Assembly (NCBI GenBank): GCA_013697635.1
Contig: JACCWM010000122.1
Location: 1 to 64,000 of the forward strand
DNA: 64,000 nucleotides
Reading direction: 5' to 3'
From: Lujinxingiaceae bacterium
GTDB taxonomy: Bacteria > Myxococcota_A > Bradymonadia > Bradymonadales > Bradymonadaceae
In this document: in pieces, positions 26,945-34,984 of the stretch
Layout of the letters: every line of letters starts with the position of its first letter
Numbering within the stretch: the first letter of the stretch is position 1
The notes under the pieces: generated by a model
Database searches by the model: none
Told to the model about the DNA's origin: nothing
Seen by the model: the letters and a program-made list of their open reading frames with translations, nothing else
Program-made: the position numbers and the translations under genes

Positions 26945-27304
26945 ACGGTTCTGATACATTCGACACTCTGATGAGGAATTGCACAAAAGGGATAAACACC
27001 CCGACCGGTGGCTTTTTGCCAAACAACGGCCAGGGCGCGGCTATTCAATGCCATCACACAAAGCACGTCAAGTCACATCAGGACTCACCTGGTTGAGCCA
27101 CAGCCCCGAGAACCTTGAGAATTGGCGTTTGTCGAAGCGATCGTCTAGGATGCGCCGTTAATCCATACAAAGGATTAAAGGCGGCTTGCGTGCGATCGTG
27201 GCCGGAAAGAACCGGGCGTTCTTAGGCCGGCACGAAACCGCGCACACCCAGCACCACCGAACACCTTGTTTTTCTACGCTACATCATCAGCAAAGAGGTA
27301 AACC
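26945..27304. other. Divergent intergenic region with structured leader
   Basis: 360 bases without a gene. Plus strand: a possible promoter at 27122..27151, then an imperfect hairpin at about 27195..27231 (GTGGCCGG and CCGGCAC arms with an inner AGAAC-cgggc-GTTCT stem) in the leader of the small lipoprotein gene. No ligand-binding RNA class was recognised. Confidence 0.4.
27122..27151 (+). promoter_or_regulatory. Possible promoter for small lipoprotein gene
   Basis: TTGGCG, an 18-base spacer and TAGGAT. Both boxes are four-of-six matches. It would give a leader of about 145 bases including the hairpin near 27195..27231. Confidence 0.35.
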
Positions 27305-27613
27305 ATGAACACCAAACTCAATAAATTCCCCCTGATCGCTGGCGTCATTTTGTGTGCAGGCCTGTTCTTTGCCGCAGGATGTGAAAAACCGGCAGCGCCC
27401 GCAGCACCGGCAGCACCGGCAGCACCGGCACCAGCACCAGCCGCAGCAGCAGCACCCACGGTTGTGGTTGTGGAGGTGCCGGCCAAGGAGGCGCCGCCTA
27501 AGCCTGTGGAACAGCCGGCAAAGGTTGAGTCAGGAGCCACAATCAATATCAATAAAGACGGCGCCGGAATCGAGCTCAATAATGTCGAAATCAAGCTCGA
27601 CACCAAGAAATAA
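27305..27613 (+). CDS. Small lipoprotein with Ala-Pro linker
   Basis: 102 residues. The signal ends in a lipobox (CAGLFFAAGCEK). The next 30 residues are an almost pure Pro-Ala repeat (PAAPAAPAAPAPAPAAAAA), then a VVVVEVPAKEAPPKP stretch and a short polar C-terminus with TININKDGAGIELNNVEIKL, which looks like a small beta unit. Pro-Ala linkers typically span the periplasmic or peptidoglycan layer. No family recognised. It appears monocistronic, with a long leader. Confidence 0.75.
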   Translation: MNTKLNKFPLIAGVILCAGLFFAAGCEKPAAPAAPAAPAAPAPAPAAAAAPTVVVVEVPAKEAPPKPVEQPAKVESGATININKDGAGIELNNVEIKLDTKK

Positions 27614-27954
27614 TCCTGTCGCTTGGGCGACCTCCCCTCCCCCACCTTCAACGATCCGCTGATCGCGCAAGTTGCGAAACCACTTGCGGTCGGCCCGGAT
27701 CACGTGCCAACACGCAGGCAGCATCGCGCTTCGTGATCCGGGCCTCCTCGAAGGCCTCCCGATACTGATTCTAATGCTTGCGGTCCCCGAGATCGCCGCG
27801 GAATAGCCGGTCGGCGAGGATCCTTCTTGCTGAGTTGTGCGCTGATCGATCCCCCGATTGAATCCATCTTTACGCCGGGCGGCGTTTCGTTTTATGACTG
27901 AGCGCCTGGTCGTCACCCGATTTTCGAAGCACCACAATGCAAGGAGTAACACCC
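27614..27954 (+). other. Leader region of thrS with 13-bp inverted repeat
   Basis: 341 bases without a complete gene. Its main feature is a perfect inverted repeat, GGCCCGGATCACG at 27692..27704 and CGTGATCCGGGCC at 27732..27744, around a 27-base spacer. On the minus strand about 40 codons (YREAFEEARITKRDAACVL and following) form a gene-like but startless fragment, so this may be the relic of a lost gene. No T-box features were seen. Confidence 0.45.
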
Positions 27955-29793
27955 ATGGCTGATCAAGCCGCTCAAGAACCGGAGAACGTCGCCCCCAACC
28001 GTGCGGACGTTTTGTATCGCCTGCGCCACTCGACCTCGCATCTGATGGCCGCCGCGCTGCTCGAGATCTTTGCCGACGCGAAGCTCGCCATCGGGCCGCC
28101 GATCAAGGACGGCTTTTACTACGACTTCGAGGTGCCGCGGCCGCTGACGCCGGACGACTTCGAGGCGATCGAGGCGAACATGCGCGCGCTGGTCAAGCAG
28201 AACGTGCAGTTCATCCAGGAGGAGTGGCCCAAGGACAAGGCGCGCGAGTTCTTCAAGGATCAGCCCTACAAGCTCGAGCTCATCGATCGCGTCGACGGCG
28301 AGACGGTGTCGACCTACAAGAGCGGGCCGCTGATCGATCTTTGCGCCGGGCCGCACGTTCGCTACTCCAAGCAGTGCAAGAACTTCAAATTGATGAAGGT
28401 CGCCGGCGCCTATTGGAAAGGCGACGAGAACCAGCCCATGCTCCAGCGCATCTATGGCACCGCTTTTCCCACCAAAGAAGAGCTGGAGAACCACCTGCAC
28501 ATGCTCGAGGAGGCCAAGCGGCGCGACCATCGCAAGCTCGGCCGCGAGCTTGAGCTCTTCGACTTCAACAGGCTCTCGCCGGGTTGCGTCTTCTGGCGAC
28601 CCAAGGGCTGGACCTCATACCGCGAGCTGCAGGCTTATTTTCGTGAGATCGAGGCCGCCCAGGGCTATGAGGAGATCAGCAACCCGCTGATCTACAACAA
28701 GGAGCTCTTCGAGCAGAGCGGCCACTGGGATCACTACAAAGAGCACATGTTCCAGCTCGAGTCCCACGGCCAGGTTTTCTGTCTCAAGCCGATGAATTGC
28801 CCCGACACCATGCTCTACTTTAAGAGCAAGAAGCGCTCTTATCGCGAGCTGCCACTTCGCGTGGCCGAGTTCGGCGTGCTCCACCGAAACGAGCTGCCCG
28901 GCGCGCTCGCTGGCGCCACCCGCGTGCGCCAGATGATGCAAGACGACGCCCACATCTTTGCCACCGAGGAGACTCTGGGCGGCGAGATTGCCAGCCTGCT
29001 GCAGATGGTCGACTCGACCTATGGCATGTTCGACATGGAGTACGACATCGAGCTCTCCACTCGCCCCGACGACTTCATGGGTGAGCGTGCGCTCTGGGAC
29101 GAGGCCGAGATCGCGCTCAAGAAGGCGCTCGAGGACAGCGGCAAGACCTACAAGATCAACGAGGGCGACGGCGCTTTTTACGGCCCCAAGATCGACTTTC
29201 AGGTGCGCGATTGCCTGGGCCGCTCCTGGCAATGCGCCACCATCCAACTCGACTTCCAGCTTCCGCGCCGCTTTGAGCTCACCTACACCGCCAGCGACAA
29301 CTCCGAGAAGACCCCGATCGTCATTCACCGCGCGATCGCCGGCAGCCTGGAGCGCTTCTTTGCCATCCTCGTCGAGCATCTGGCCGGCGTCTTCCCCACC
29401 TGGCTCAGCCCTGTGCAGGCCGTCGTCGTCACGATCACCGACGAACAAAACGACTACGCCTGGCAGGTCGGCGACGCCCTCAAAAAGGCTGGCATCCGCG
29501 TCGAGGTCGACGATCGCAGCGAAAAGATGGGCTTCAAGACCCGCGACGCGATCACCCGCAAGATCCCCTACATCCTTGTCGTCGGCGCCCGCGAGGCCGA
29601 AGAAAGCACGGTGGCCCTTCGCACCTACGCCGACGGCCAGCGTGGCACGCACGCCCTCGAGGTGATCAAGGACGAGATCCTCGACAAGATTCGAAACCGC
29701 ACTCTCGACGTCAAGATCGAGGTCACCAAGCTCGCTGCCGCCACGTCCGACGATGACGAGATCGGCGACGACATGGTCGAGCGCGGCTACTAA
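27955..29793 (+). CDS. thrS: Threonyl-tRNA synthetase lacking the TGS domain
   Basis: 612 residues. It charges tRNA-Thr and edits Ser-tRNA-Thr. The start is ATG 27955, with AAGGAG 8 bases upstream; the ATG at 27937 overlaps that site. The protein begins almost directly with the editing domain (RHSTSHLMAAALLEIF with its HxxxH, then LCAGPH), so the usual 60-residue N-terminal TGS domain is absent. The class II core follows: KPMNCPDTM with the zinc Cys, DDAHIFATEE and IVIHRAIAGS with the two zinc His, then the anticodon-binding domain. PDT replaces the common PGH after NC. The last codon overlaps the convergent gene by four bases. Confidence 0.96.
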   Translation: MADQAAQEPENVAPNRADVLYRLRHSTSHLMAAALLEIFADAKLAIGPPIKDGFYYDFEVPRPLTPDDFEAIEANMRALVKQNVQFIQEEWPKDKAREFFKDQPYKLELIDRVDGETVSTYKSGPLIDLCAGPHVRYSKQCKNFKLMKVAGAYWKGDENQPMLQRIYGTAFPTKEELENHLHMLEEAKRRDHRKLGRELELFDFNRLSPGCVFWRPKGWTSYRELQAYFREIEAAQGYEEISNPLIYNKELFEQSGHWDHYKEHMFQLESHGQVFCLKPMNCPDTMLYFKSKKRSYRELPLRVAEFGVLHRNELPGALAGATRVRQMMQDDAHIFATEETLGGEIASLLQMVDSTYGMFDMEYDIELSTRPDDFMGERALWDEAEIALKKALEDSGKTYKINEGDGAFYGPKIDFQVRDCLGRSWQCATIQLDFQLPRRFELTYTASDNSEKTPIVIHRAIAGSLERFFAILVEHLAGVFPTWLSPVQAVVVTITDEQNDYAWQVGDALKKAGIRVEVDDRSEKMGFKTRDAITRKIPYILVVGAREAEESTVALRTYADGQRGTHALEVIKDEILDKIRNRTLDVKIEVTKLAAATSDDDEIGDDMVERGY

Positions 29794-30494
29794 AAGACCA
29801 CCCCACCGGCGCTTCGCACCACCTCCCCACGCGTGGGGAGGTGCCAGTTAATCAGGCCCACAGCGTCGAGATCGAAGCCGGCGCTGGGGGCGCTGCCGTT
29901 AAACGAGAGGTCGCGGATGCGCACGAAGCGGGCGCGCTCGAGGCCAACGTCGGACAGGTCGAAGACGTCGCCGCCGGTCAGGGCGGTGTCTAGCACCAAC
30001 AACACGTAAGGCTCGTAGACAAGCGTGGGCGACCAGCCGGCACAGCCGGGCCAGCGGCCGGGTTGGGCGGCGTCGGTCTCGCAGGCAAACACGGTCCATG
30101 CCACGCCGTCCTCGCTTACCGACACCTCGCCAAGCTCGGCAAAGACGTCTTGAGGCTCGCCGCGCGGCCAAAAAGCGTTCTCGAAGACGATGAAGTCGGG
30201 CCCGGGGCCGTCGACGATGCTGCGCTCACCAAAGCCCAGGATGATCTCGCCGCCTTTTCCAAGGCTCAAGACATCAAGTGAGGCCGCCCGTACGCCCTTC
30301 CCGCTCGGGGGACCAAGCACGACGTCAGGCAGGCGGTCCTGCCCATAGCCTGCGCCCTCGCCAGGCGAAAAAGAGACAACCTCGCTCGCGTAAGGAAGCG
30401 GCGGCGCCGCCGCGGGGCCCTCGTCGACGACTTCGTCAACGCAGGCTGGCGTGGCGAGGCCCACAACGATGACCATGAGGCCAAGGGCGCGCAT
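29790..30494 (-). CDS. Secreted lipoprotein, second gene of cobalamin-riboswitch operon
   Basis: About 234 residues from ATG 30494 (a GTG three bases earlier is possible). The signal has a lipobox (VVGLATPACVDE). The mature part is beta-rich: VSFSPGEGAGYGQDRLPDVV, GGEIILGFG, then DGPGPDFIVFENAF, a block seen in cell-surface lipoproteins of unknown function. Its start codon shares a base with the previous stop (TGATG), so it is translationally coupled to the 30494..30940 gene and comes under the same cobalamin riboswitch. A role in corrinoid capture or uptake is an inference from regulation only. The 3' end overlaps thrS by four bases. Confidence 0.78.
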   Translation of the reverse strand: MRALGLMVIVVGLATPACVDEVVDEGPAAAPPLPYASEVVSFSPGEGAGYGQDRLPDVVLGPPSGKGVRAASLDVLSLGKGGEIILGFGERSIVDGPGPDFIVFENAFWPRGEPQDVFAELGEVSVSEDGVAWTVFACETDAAQPGRWPGCAGWSPTLVYEPYVLLVLDTALTGGDVFDLSDVGLERARFVRIRDLSFNGSAPSAGFDLDAVGLINWHLPTRGEVVRSAGGVVF

Positions 30495-30940
30495 CACTGG
30501 CGCGTCATCTTGGTCCAGGAGAAGCCGCCGCAGCCGTCTTCGTCGGGGTTGGTCGCGTCGACCTCAGCGTCGCTGCTTTCGGCCAGCTCGGCGCTGTCGA
30601 GCGCAAAGTCGGCCCAGCAATAATAGAAGCTGTCGTTGACCAGTGGAGTCCAGACAAAACGGTTGAACTTGCCCGGGGAGAACTCGGCGTCAGCGTCGTT
30701 TTGGGTCACGGCCCAGCGGGCGGTGTTGTCGAAGGTGACGATGTCGGTCAAGTCCCAGCGCTCGGCGGTGATGATCTCCGTGCCACCAAAGCTCGTCGTC
30801 CAGGTGCCGCTCACCTCGATCATCTCTTTGGCAATATCGTGCGTGCCGTCCTCGCCACAGGCATAACTCATCGCCATCAGGGCGATCAGCAAGCAAAGAA
30901 CGATTGGATTGGGGCGAGTGGGGGATTTTTGCAGACGCAT
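30494..30940 (-). CDS. Small lipoprotein directly behind cobalamin riboswitch
   Basis: 148 residues. ATG 30940 has GAGGAG eight bases upstream; the longer frame back to 31180 is riboswitch leader. A lipobox ends the signal (LLIALMAMSYACGED). The mature domain has GTWTTSFGGTEIITAERWDL, DIVTFDNTARW and a SFYYCW motif with a late D-G-C-G. It is paralogous to the product of 31284..31796, sharing GTW-x-T, ITA-x-RW-x-L-x-DIV-x-F and F-x-YCW. Function is unknown. Regulation by a cobalamin riboswitch makes a B12-related surface role the leading hypothesis. Confidence 0.82.
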   Translation of the reverse strand: MRLQKSPTRPNPIVLCLLIALMAMSYACGEDGTHDIAKEMIEVSGTWTTSFGGTEIITAERWDLTDIVTFDNTARWAVTQNDADAEFSPGKFNRFVWTPLVNDSFYYCWADFALDSAELAESSDAEVDATNPDEDGCGGFSWTKMTRQ

Positions 30941-31021
30941 GTGTCGATCTCCTCTGGTTACGACTCTTGGACCAGGCAGGAGATTTATGGCAGGGAGGGA
31001 GTGGGCAACTCTCGCGAAACG

Positions 31022-31057
31022 AAAAGAGTGGAAAATCGCCAACCGACAACCCCACTC
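31022..31057 (-). terminator. Possible riboswitch expression-platform terminator
   Basis: On the minus strand, GAGTGG (31057..31052) can pair with CCACTC (31031..31026), which is followed by TTTTCG. A competing pairing, AATCGC with GCGATT inside the same leader, could act as an alternative stem. The position between aptamer and start codon suits transcriptional control, but the terminator stem is short with a 20-base loop. Confidence 0.4.
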
Positions 31058-31096
31058 ACCTCCGACCCGAAGCGATTGGTGTTCCATCCGTGACGA

Positions 31097-31253
31097 GGCA
31101 ATATCCTGGCTCTCGGGTCTTCTTTGCCTGATCCCTTCCCGGTGAATGCAATGCTCACCAGTGGTCTCGATCAGGCTCATCGCCGATTACAGTTGCGGGG
31201 GCAGCGTCGGTGTCTCACCGAACTTCCTGCTTCGTCACGCGGTTGGGATTACC
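31097..31253 (-). ncRNA. Cobalamin riboswitch aptamer
   Basis: Minus-strand RNA of about 157 bases with the conserved landmarks of the cobalamin (B12-box) aptamer in order: CGGTGAGACACCG, GCTGCCCCCGCAACTGTAA, GACCACTGG, CACCGGGAAGG and GAAGACCCGAGAGCCAGGAT. The closing stem is GGTAAT (5') with ATTGCC (3'). It lies 30 bases after the upstream paralogue and 157 bases before the lipoprotein start at 30940. B12 binding normally represses downstream genes. A weak promoter (TTGGAA-16-TAAAAC, 31281..31308) could start the leader. Confidence 0.93.
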
Positions 31254-31283
31254 ACTGTGGGGCGCACGCGTCAAACGCGCGTT

Positions 31284-31796
31284 TTACAGGGCTTCCAACT
31301 TCTTCCAATTTTCGCCAAGGCAGCCGGTCGCCAGGTTGGACTCATCGACCTCTTTATTGCCGGCCTTGACCTGATCGAGGGTGAGGCGGCCAATCTCAGT
31401 CCAGCAGTAGTGGAAACTGCCGTGGCGCGGCTGCGTCCAGACGATCTTGTTGTAGCGGCCCTCGGTGCCCTGATTCGCGCTCTCGGTCGCCGCGGTGTTC
31501 ACCGTGATCACCCAACGCTCGGCATTCTTGAACTCGACGATATCCTCGAGGCCCCAACGCGAAGCCGTGATTGTCTCGGTCGAGTTGTAGTTGGTCTTCC
31601 ACGTCCCAACGATCGCGATGGTGCGCTCGTCGTCCTCGTCCTCGACATCCTCGGTTGTTTTGCCGACATCGTCGCCGCCGGCATTGTTGGAGCGTTTGGG
31701 CTCCTCGTCACCGCAGGCGCCGCTCAGCGCGACGAACGTAACCAGCAAGCAAGCACACAACAAACGAAGGATCATCGGGGAATTTGAAAGCTGCAT
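31284..31796 (-). CDS. Lipoprotein paralogue of the riboswitch-controlled gene
   Basis: 170 residues from ATG 31796, supported by TTGAGGAG upstream. A lipobox ends the signal (LVTFVALSGACGDE). After an acidic linker (GGDDVGKTTEDVEDEDDE) comes the domain shared with the 30494..30940 product: GTWKTNYNSTETITASRWGL, DIVEFKNAERW, then a SFHYCW motif and a final Cys. No riboswitch was seen in its own upstream region. Divergence at many positions suggests an old duplication. Function unknown. Confidence 0.8.
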   Translation of the reverse strand: MQLSNSPMILRLLCACLLVTFVALSGACGDEEPKRSNNAGGDDVGKTTEDVEDEDDERTIAIVGTWKTNYNSTETITASRWGLEDIVEFKNAERWVITVNTAATESANQGTEGRYNKIVWTQPRHGSFHYCWTEIGRLTLDQVKAGNKEVDESNLATGCLGENWKKLEAL

Positions 31797-31817
31797 GTGA
31801 AGTCTCCTCAAGTATCG

Positions 31818-31913
31818 ACCGGTCTGGCCCATAGCTGGAGCTACCATTAAGTGCGGAAATGGTCAAATGCTGCCTCCCTTGGAACTCCCTGCCCGAGACG
31901 TTGTCAGACCGGT
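31818..31913. promoter_or_regulatory. Spaced 9-bp inverted repeat between divergent genes
   Basis: ACCGGTCTG at 31818..31826 and CAGACCGGT at 31905..31913 face each other across the divergent promoter region of the lipoprotein paralogue and the AgmX-type gene. They could be paired operator half-sites, but no regulator is known and chance is possible. Confidence 0.25.
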
Positions 31914-31958
31914 ACGTGCAAATGCAAAACGACGTCAAACAGCCGCGAGGAGGCGACC

Positions 31959-33401
31959 ATGAGCCAGAACTACGAAGACCTGGAGTGCATTGAGCTTGTC
32001 GAGACTTATGAGTCTGATGAGCCCTACGTCGACGATTTTTTGGCCGAGGGCGGCGGCGACACCCTGGAGGTCGCCTTCTTGTGGGCCGGCCACGTGCTCA
32101 AGGTCAACAGCTACGCTCGCCCTCGCACGCTGACCGTGGGCGCAGGCGCGGGCAATGATTTTGTGTGCGAGCACGAAGACCTGCTCCATCCGAGTTTCCC
32201 GCTGCTCACGTATCAAGACGGCGGCTATCAGCTCGTGGTCGTTCCGAAGATGAGCGGCCTGGTTTACATCGACGACGCCGGCTACCATCTCGACGAGCTC
32301 ATTGCGGCCAGCAGCGAGCAGCACCCCGAGATCGCCGGTGCGCGCATGGTGGCGCTCGGGCGCACGACGCGCGCGCGCATCGAGCTTGGCCCGATCAGTG
32401 TGCTGATACGCTTCATCGATCAACCTGCGGTGGTTGCCGCCGGCATGCAGTTCGATCGCACGTCGGTGCCCTACCTGTCAGCGAGCGCGATTGGGCACGT
32501 CTTGTTCGTGTTGCTCGCCATGACGATGCCCGCTGGCGCCAGCTCGTTGAGCCTCGACGGTTTTGAGTCCAACGATCGCTTCGTGCAGCTTTTGGTCGCC
32601 CCGCTGCAAGAGGACCAGCCTGTGGCCGCCGATTGGCTCGAGTCCAACGACGAAAAACACAGCGCCGGACACAAGGGCGACGAGGGTGCAGCCGGCGAGC
32701 GGGACAAAGAGATCACGGACAAGTCACTGGCCATTGAGGGCCCGGCCGACAACGAGCGCATCGAGCTTCGCAAGGACTACGACCGGGCGATCGTCGAGAG
32801 CAGCGGCGCCGTGGCGATCTTCAGAGATAACCAGATGAGCAGCCTCTTTGGCACGAGCGAGAGTTCGGTGGGCAGCGACGCCTTGCACGCGCTGGGCATC
32901 ATGGGCCCCGGCGAGCCGGGCGCCTCCGGCGGCGCCGATGGCCTGGGTATTCGCGGCACCGGGCGCGGCGGCCCGGGCGACTCGGACGTGAGCATCGGCA
33001 TCGCCGACGTTCGCCCCACCGGCAGCGGCCGGCGACCCGGCGGCCCAAAGGCCAATCTTGAGCGCCAAACCCGTGAGCCGACCTTCGTGCCCGGGCCGCC
33101 AGTCTTCGAAGGCTCGCTCGATCGCGAGATCATCCAACGCGTCGTGCGCCAGCATCGCCGCGAGATCACCTACTGCTACGAGAGCGAGCTGCAAAAGGAT
33201 CGCACACTGGCCGGGCGCATCACGGTGAGCTTCGTGGTTTCGCCAAACGGCTCGGTGGTCTCGGCGATGATCGACGACTCCTCGCTCAAATCACCGGCCG
33301 TCGAGCGCTGCCTGACCGAGCGCATTCGCCGCTGGGTGTTCCCCGAGCCCAAGGGCGGCGGCATCGTCAAGGTGCGCTATCCGTTCAATTTCTCGAGCTG
33401 A
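31959..33401 (+). CDS. AgmX/PglI C-terminal domain protein with FHA-like N-terminus
   Basis: 480 residues from ATG 31959 (GAGGAGG upstream). Residues about 60-165 resemble a degenerate FHA fold (LTVGAGAGNDFVCEHEDLL). A hydrophobic helix (SAIGHVLFVLLAMTMPAG) anchors the protein. A long Gly/Asp-rich, probably periplasmic, linker follows. The last 95 residues are an AgmX/PglI-type (TonB C-terminal-like) domain: QRVVRQHRREITYCYESEL, then VSFVVSPNGSVVSAMI and RRWVFPEP. Myxobacterial relatives act in gliding motility or as TonB-like energisers. No exbB/exbD genes are in this window. Confidence 0.85.
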   Translation: MSQNYEDLECIELVETYESDEPYVDDFLAEGGGDTLEVAFLWAGHVLKVNSYARPRTLTVGAGAGNDFVCEHEDLLHPSFPLLTYQDGGYQLVVVPKMSGLVYIDDAGYHLDELIAASSEQHPEIAGARMVALGRTTRARIELGPISVLIRFIDQPAVVAAGMQFDRTSVPYLSASAIGHVLFVLLAMTMPAGASSLSLDGFESNDRFVQLLVAPLQEDQPVAADWLESNDEKHSAGHKGDEGAAGERDKEITDKSLAIEGPADNERIELRKDYDRAIVESSGAVAIFRDNQMSSLFGTSESSVGSDALHALGIMGPGEPGASGGADGLGIRGTGRGGPGDSDVSIGIADVRPTGSGRRPGGPKANLERQTREPTFVPGPPVFEGSLDREIIQRVVRQHRREITYCYESELQKDRTLAGRITVSFVVSPNGSVVSAMIDDSSLKSPAVERCLTERIRRWVFPEPKGGGIVKVRYPFNFSS

Positions 33402-33408
33402 GGCTCGC

Positions 33409-34713
33409 TCAAAACACCTGAAGCTCGTGGGCAACCACGTCTTCGGCCTGCACACACACATCGAGCGGCGAAGCCTCACTTTGGGCTGCTTCGCTGAGGG
33501 CCTTACGAAAGCAACGCCGGCCCTCGATGTTCTCCGTGGGCACTCCCAGATGGGCGTCGATCGCAGCCTGGCCGAGCAGCTCGCCGCCGGGCGCGTAGAG
33601 ATCGGCGCCGGCACGCGCAAAAGGCTTCTTTGCCTCAGCATCGCGCCCTCGCAGATCGAAGCGCATCGAATTGGGCGGCGCGCCGGTCATATCGTCGTCG
33701 CGAACGCCCACGACATACTGGGCGCAAGGCGTCTGGGTCGTGGCAAAGGTGGTCCTGCCCACCTTGCGCGTCTCGGTGACATACAAGAGATAGTAGGGAT
33801 TGAACGCCAGCGCGGTCCTGCGGTCGAGGCGCAGATTGCCCTGTGCCTGGGCGCGATCGGAGAAGACCGTGTCGGTGGTGATCATTTCGAAGTGGTCGCC
33901 GGGCTGATAGCTTCGGGCAACCTGACGATCCTCGAGGCCGACCTCGATCTCGAAGCCGTCGACGATCGCCTGATAGCGGCCCTTGGCGGCTGCGGGGCGA
34001 AGGGCCACGCCCGCAGACAGCGTGACGCCCGCCTCGCGATCGAAGCCAACGCGCACCCGCTCGTTGGTCACGGCCATCAAATCGCTGCTTCGCACGAAGA
34101 ATTGCATTCGAAAGGCGGCAAGCTCCCCGTAGCCGGCCCAATAGCAGTGGCCGCCGCGATCATCTGGCGAGATCGTCTCGACACGTGCCCACTGCCCCTG
34201 CTGCTCGACGAGCACGAAGACAAACGCCCTCTTCGATGGTTGCTCCCAAAGATAGCGTCGCGCATCGGCTCGCGCCGACTGGAGAATGCGCGTTGCATTG
34301 TGATCGCGACGGCTCTGCAAACGGCTCTGGCGGGCTTCTCGCGCCGCGCTGCGCTGCTTGGCGGTGCGTGCGCGCTTGAGATCGCGATCGAAGCGCTTTT
34401 GCTCGCGCTCTCGCCAGGCTTTTTCGTCGCGCTCGGTGAGGTTTTTGCGCTCGGCCTGGGTGGCCTGGCGCTGGGCCACGTCGGCCTCGAGCTCCTCGAC
34501 GCTTCGAAGCTGCAAGAATGCCGCCCCCTCATCGGCGCGCATGTAGAGCCGGGTTGTGGGATCGACGATCACAAAGCGCGTCGGCACAACCGGGGCCTGC
34601 TCGCCAATCGGCTCACCAGGGCCCTCGTCGAGCAAGACCGACGGTTGGGAACTCGCGCAGGCGGCCAAGGCCAGCCAAAGCCCCAATCCCAAGTTGCGCC
34701 AACTGCGCGTCAT
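33409..34713 (-). CDS. Lipoprotein with basic/acidic coiled coil
   Basis: 434 residues from ATG 34713, chosen because the lipobox LGLWLALAACAS then lies at the N-terminus; the long open frame upstream runs through the SRP RNA and is not coding. Residues about 60-145 are highly charged (QRQATQAERKNLTERDEKAW and following), a likely coiled coil. The C-terminal 280 residues are beta-rich and unrecognised, with scattered cysteines and an SH3-like start (RAFVFVLVEQQGQWARVETI). It lies 86 bases downstream of the SRP RNA terminator. Convergent with the AgmX-type gene. Function unknown. Confidence 0.72.
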   Translation of the reverse strand: MTRSWRNLGLGLWLALAACASSQPSVLLDEGPGEPIGEQAPVVPTRFVIVDPTTRLYMRADEGAAFLQLRSVEELEADVAQRQATQAERKNLTERDEKAWREREQKRFDRDLKRARTAKQRSAAREARQSRLQSRRDHNATRILQSARADARRYLWEQPSKRAFVFVLVEQQGQWARVETISPDDRGGHCYWAGYGELAAFRMQFFVRSSDLMAVTNERVRVGFDREAGVTLSAGVALRPAAAKGRYQAIVDGFEIEVGLEDRQVARSYQPGDHFEMITTDTVFSDRAQAQGNLRLDRRTALAFNPYYLLYVTETRKVGRTTFATTQTPCAQYVVGVRDDDMTGAPPNSMRFDLRGRDAEAKKPFARAGADLYAPGGELLGQAAIDAHLGVPTENIEGRRCFRKALSEAAQSEASPLDVCVQAEDVVAHELQVF

Positions 34714-34798
34714 GCCTTGCCTCGCTCCAGGGTCCAAACCTGTTGGTGCCCAAGCTAACCACTTTTGCCTGCAAGGGCGCAAGCCGCAGCGCAAACGC

Positions 34799-34834
34799 AA
34801 AAAAGCCCGCGACGATTGTCGCGGGCTTTTTTTT
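34799..34834 (-). terminator. Bidirectional intrinsic terminator of the SRP RNA gene
   Basis: GCCCGCGAC-aatc-GTCGCGGGC followed by TTTTTT on the minus strand, directly after the SRP RNA 3' end. T-runs on both sides allow termination in both directions. Confidence 0.9.
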
Positions 34835-34945
34835 GGGCTCGACCTCTCAGCGGTCGACGCACACCCTGTATCTGGTCCGCTGCTCCCTCCCGGGTCTGAC
34901 GGGGTGCCAGGCCAGTAGTCGCGCCGACCGCTCAGGTGTCGAGCC
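34835..34945 (-). ncRNA. ffs: Signal recognition particle RNA, small bacterial (4.5S) type
   Basis: About 111 bases. The Ffh-binding apical domain is recognisable as CAGACCCGGGAGGGAGCAG, matching the conserved CAG-rich asymmetric loop and GNRA-like cap region of 4.5S RNA. The ends pair (GGCTCGAC with GTCGAGCC, and GCGGTCGGC with GTCGACCGC), giving one long hairpin without an Alu domain. A strong terminator follows immediately. It lies 39 bases downstream of tRNA-Ser(GGA) on the same strand. Confidence 0.9.
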
Positions 34946-34984
34946 TTAAGCTTGTTCATAGCAGCTAAAGCTGCCAATTTCTAG

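Noticed and set aside
27614-27954. T-box riboswitch before thrS
   Set aside because: No T-box consensus bulge or specifier-loop arrangement was seen; only a single inverted repeat is present.
31853-31958. Longer start for the AgmX-type protein at 31851
   Set aside because: The extra 36 residues are Cys/Thr/Lys-rich and unlike the family. ATG 31959 has a strong GAGGAGG ribosome site.
34714-34977. N-terminal extension of the 33409..34713 lipoprotein
   Set aside because: The frame runs through the SRP RNA and its terminator, while ATG 34713 begins a proper lipoprotein signal.
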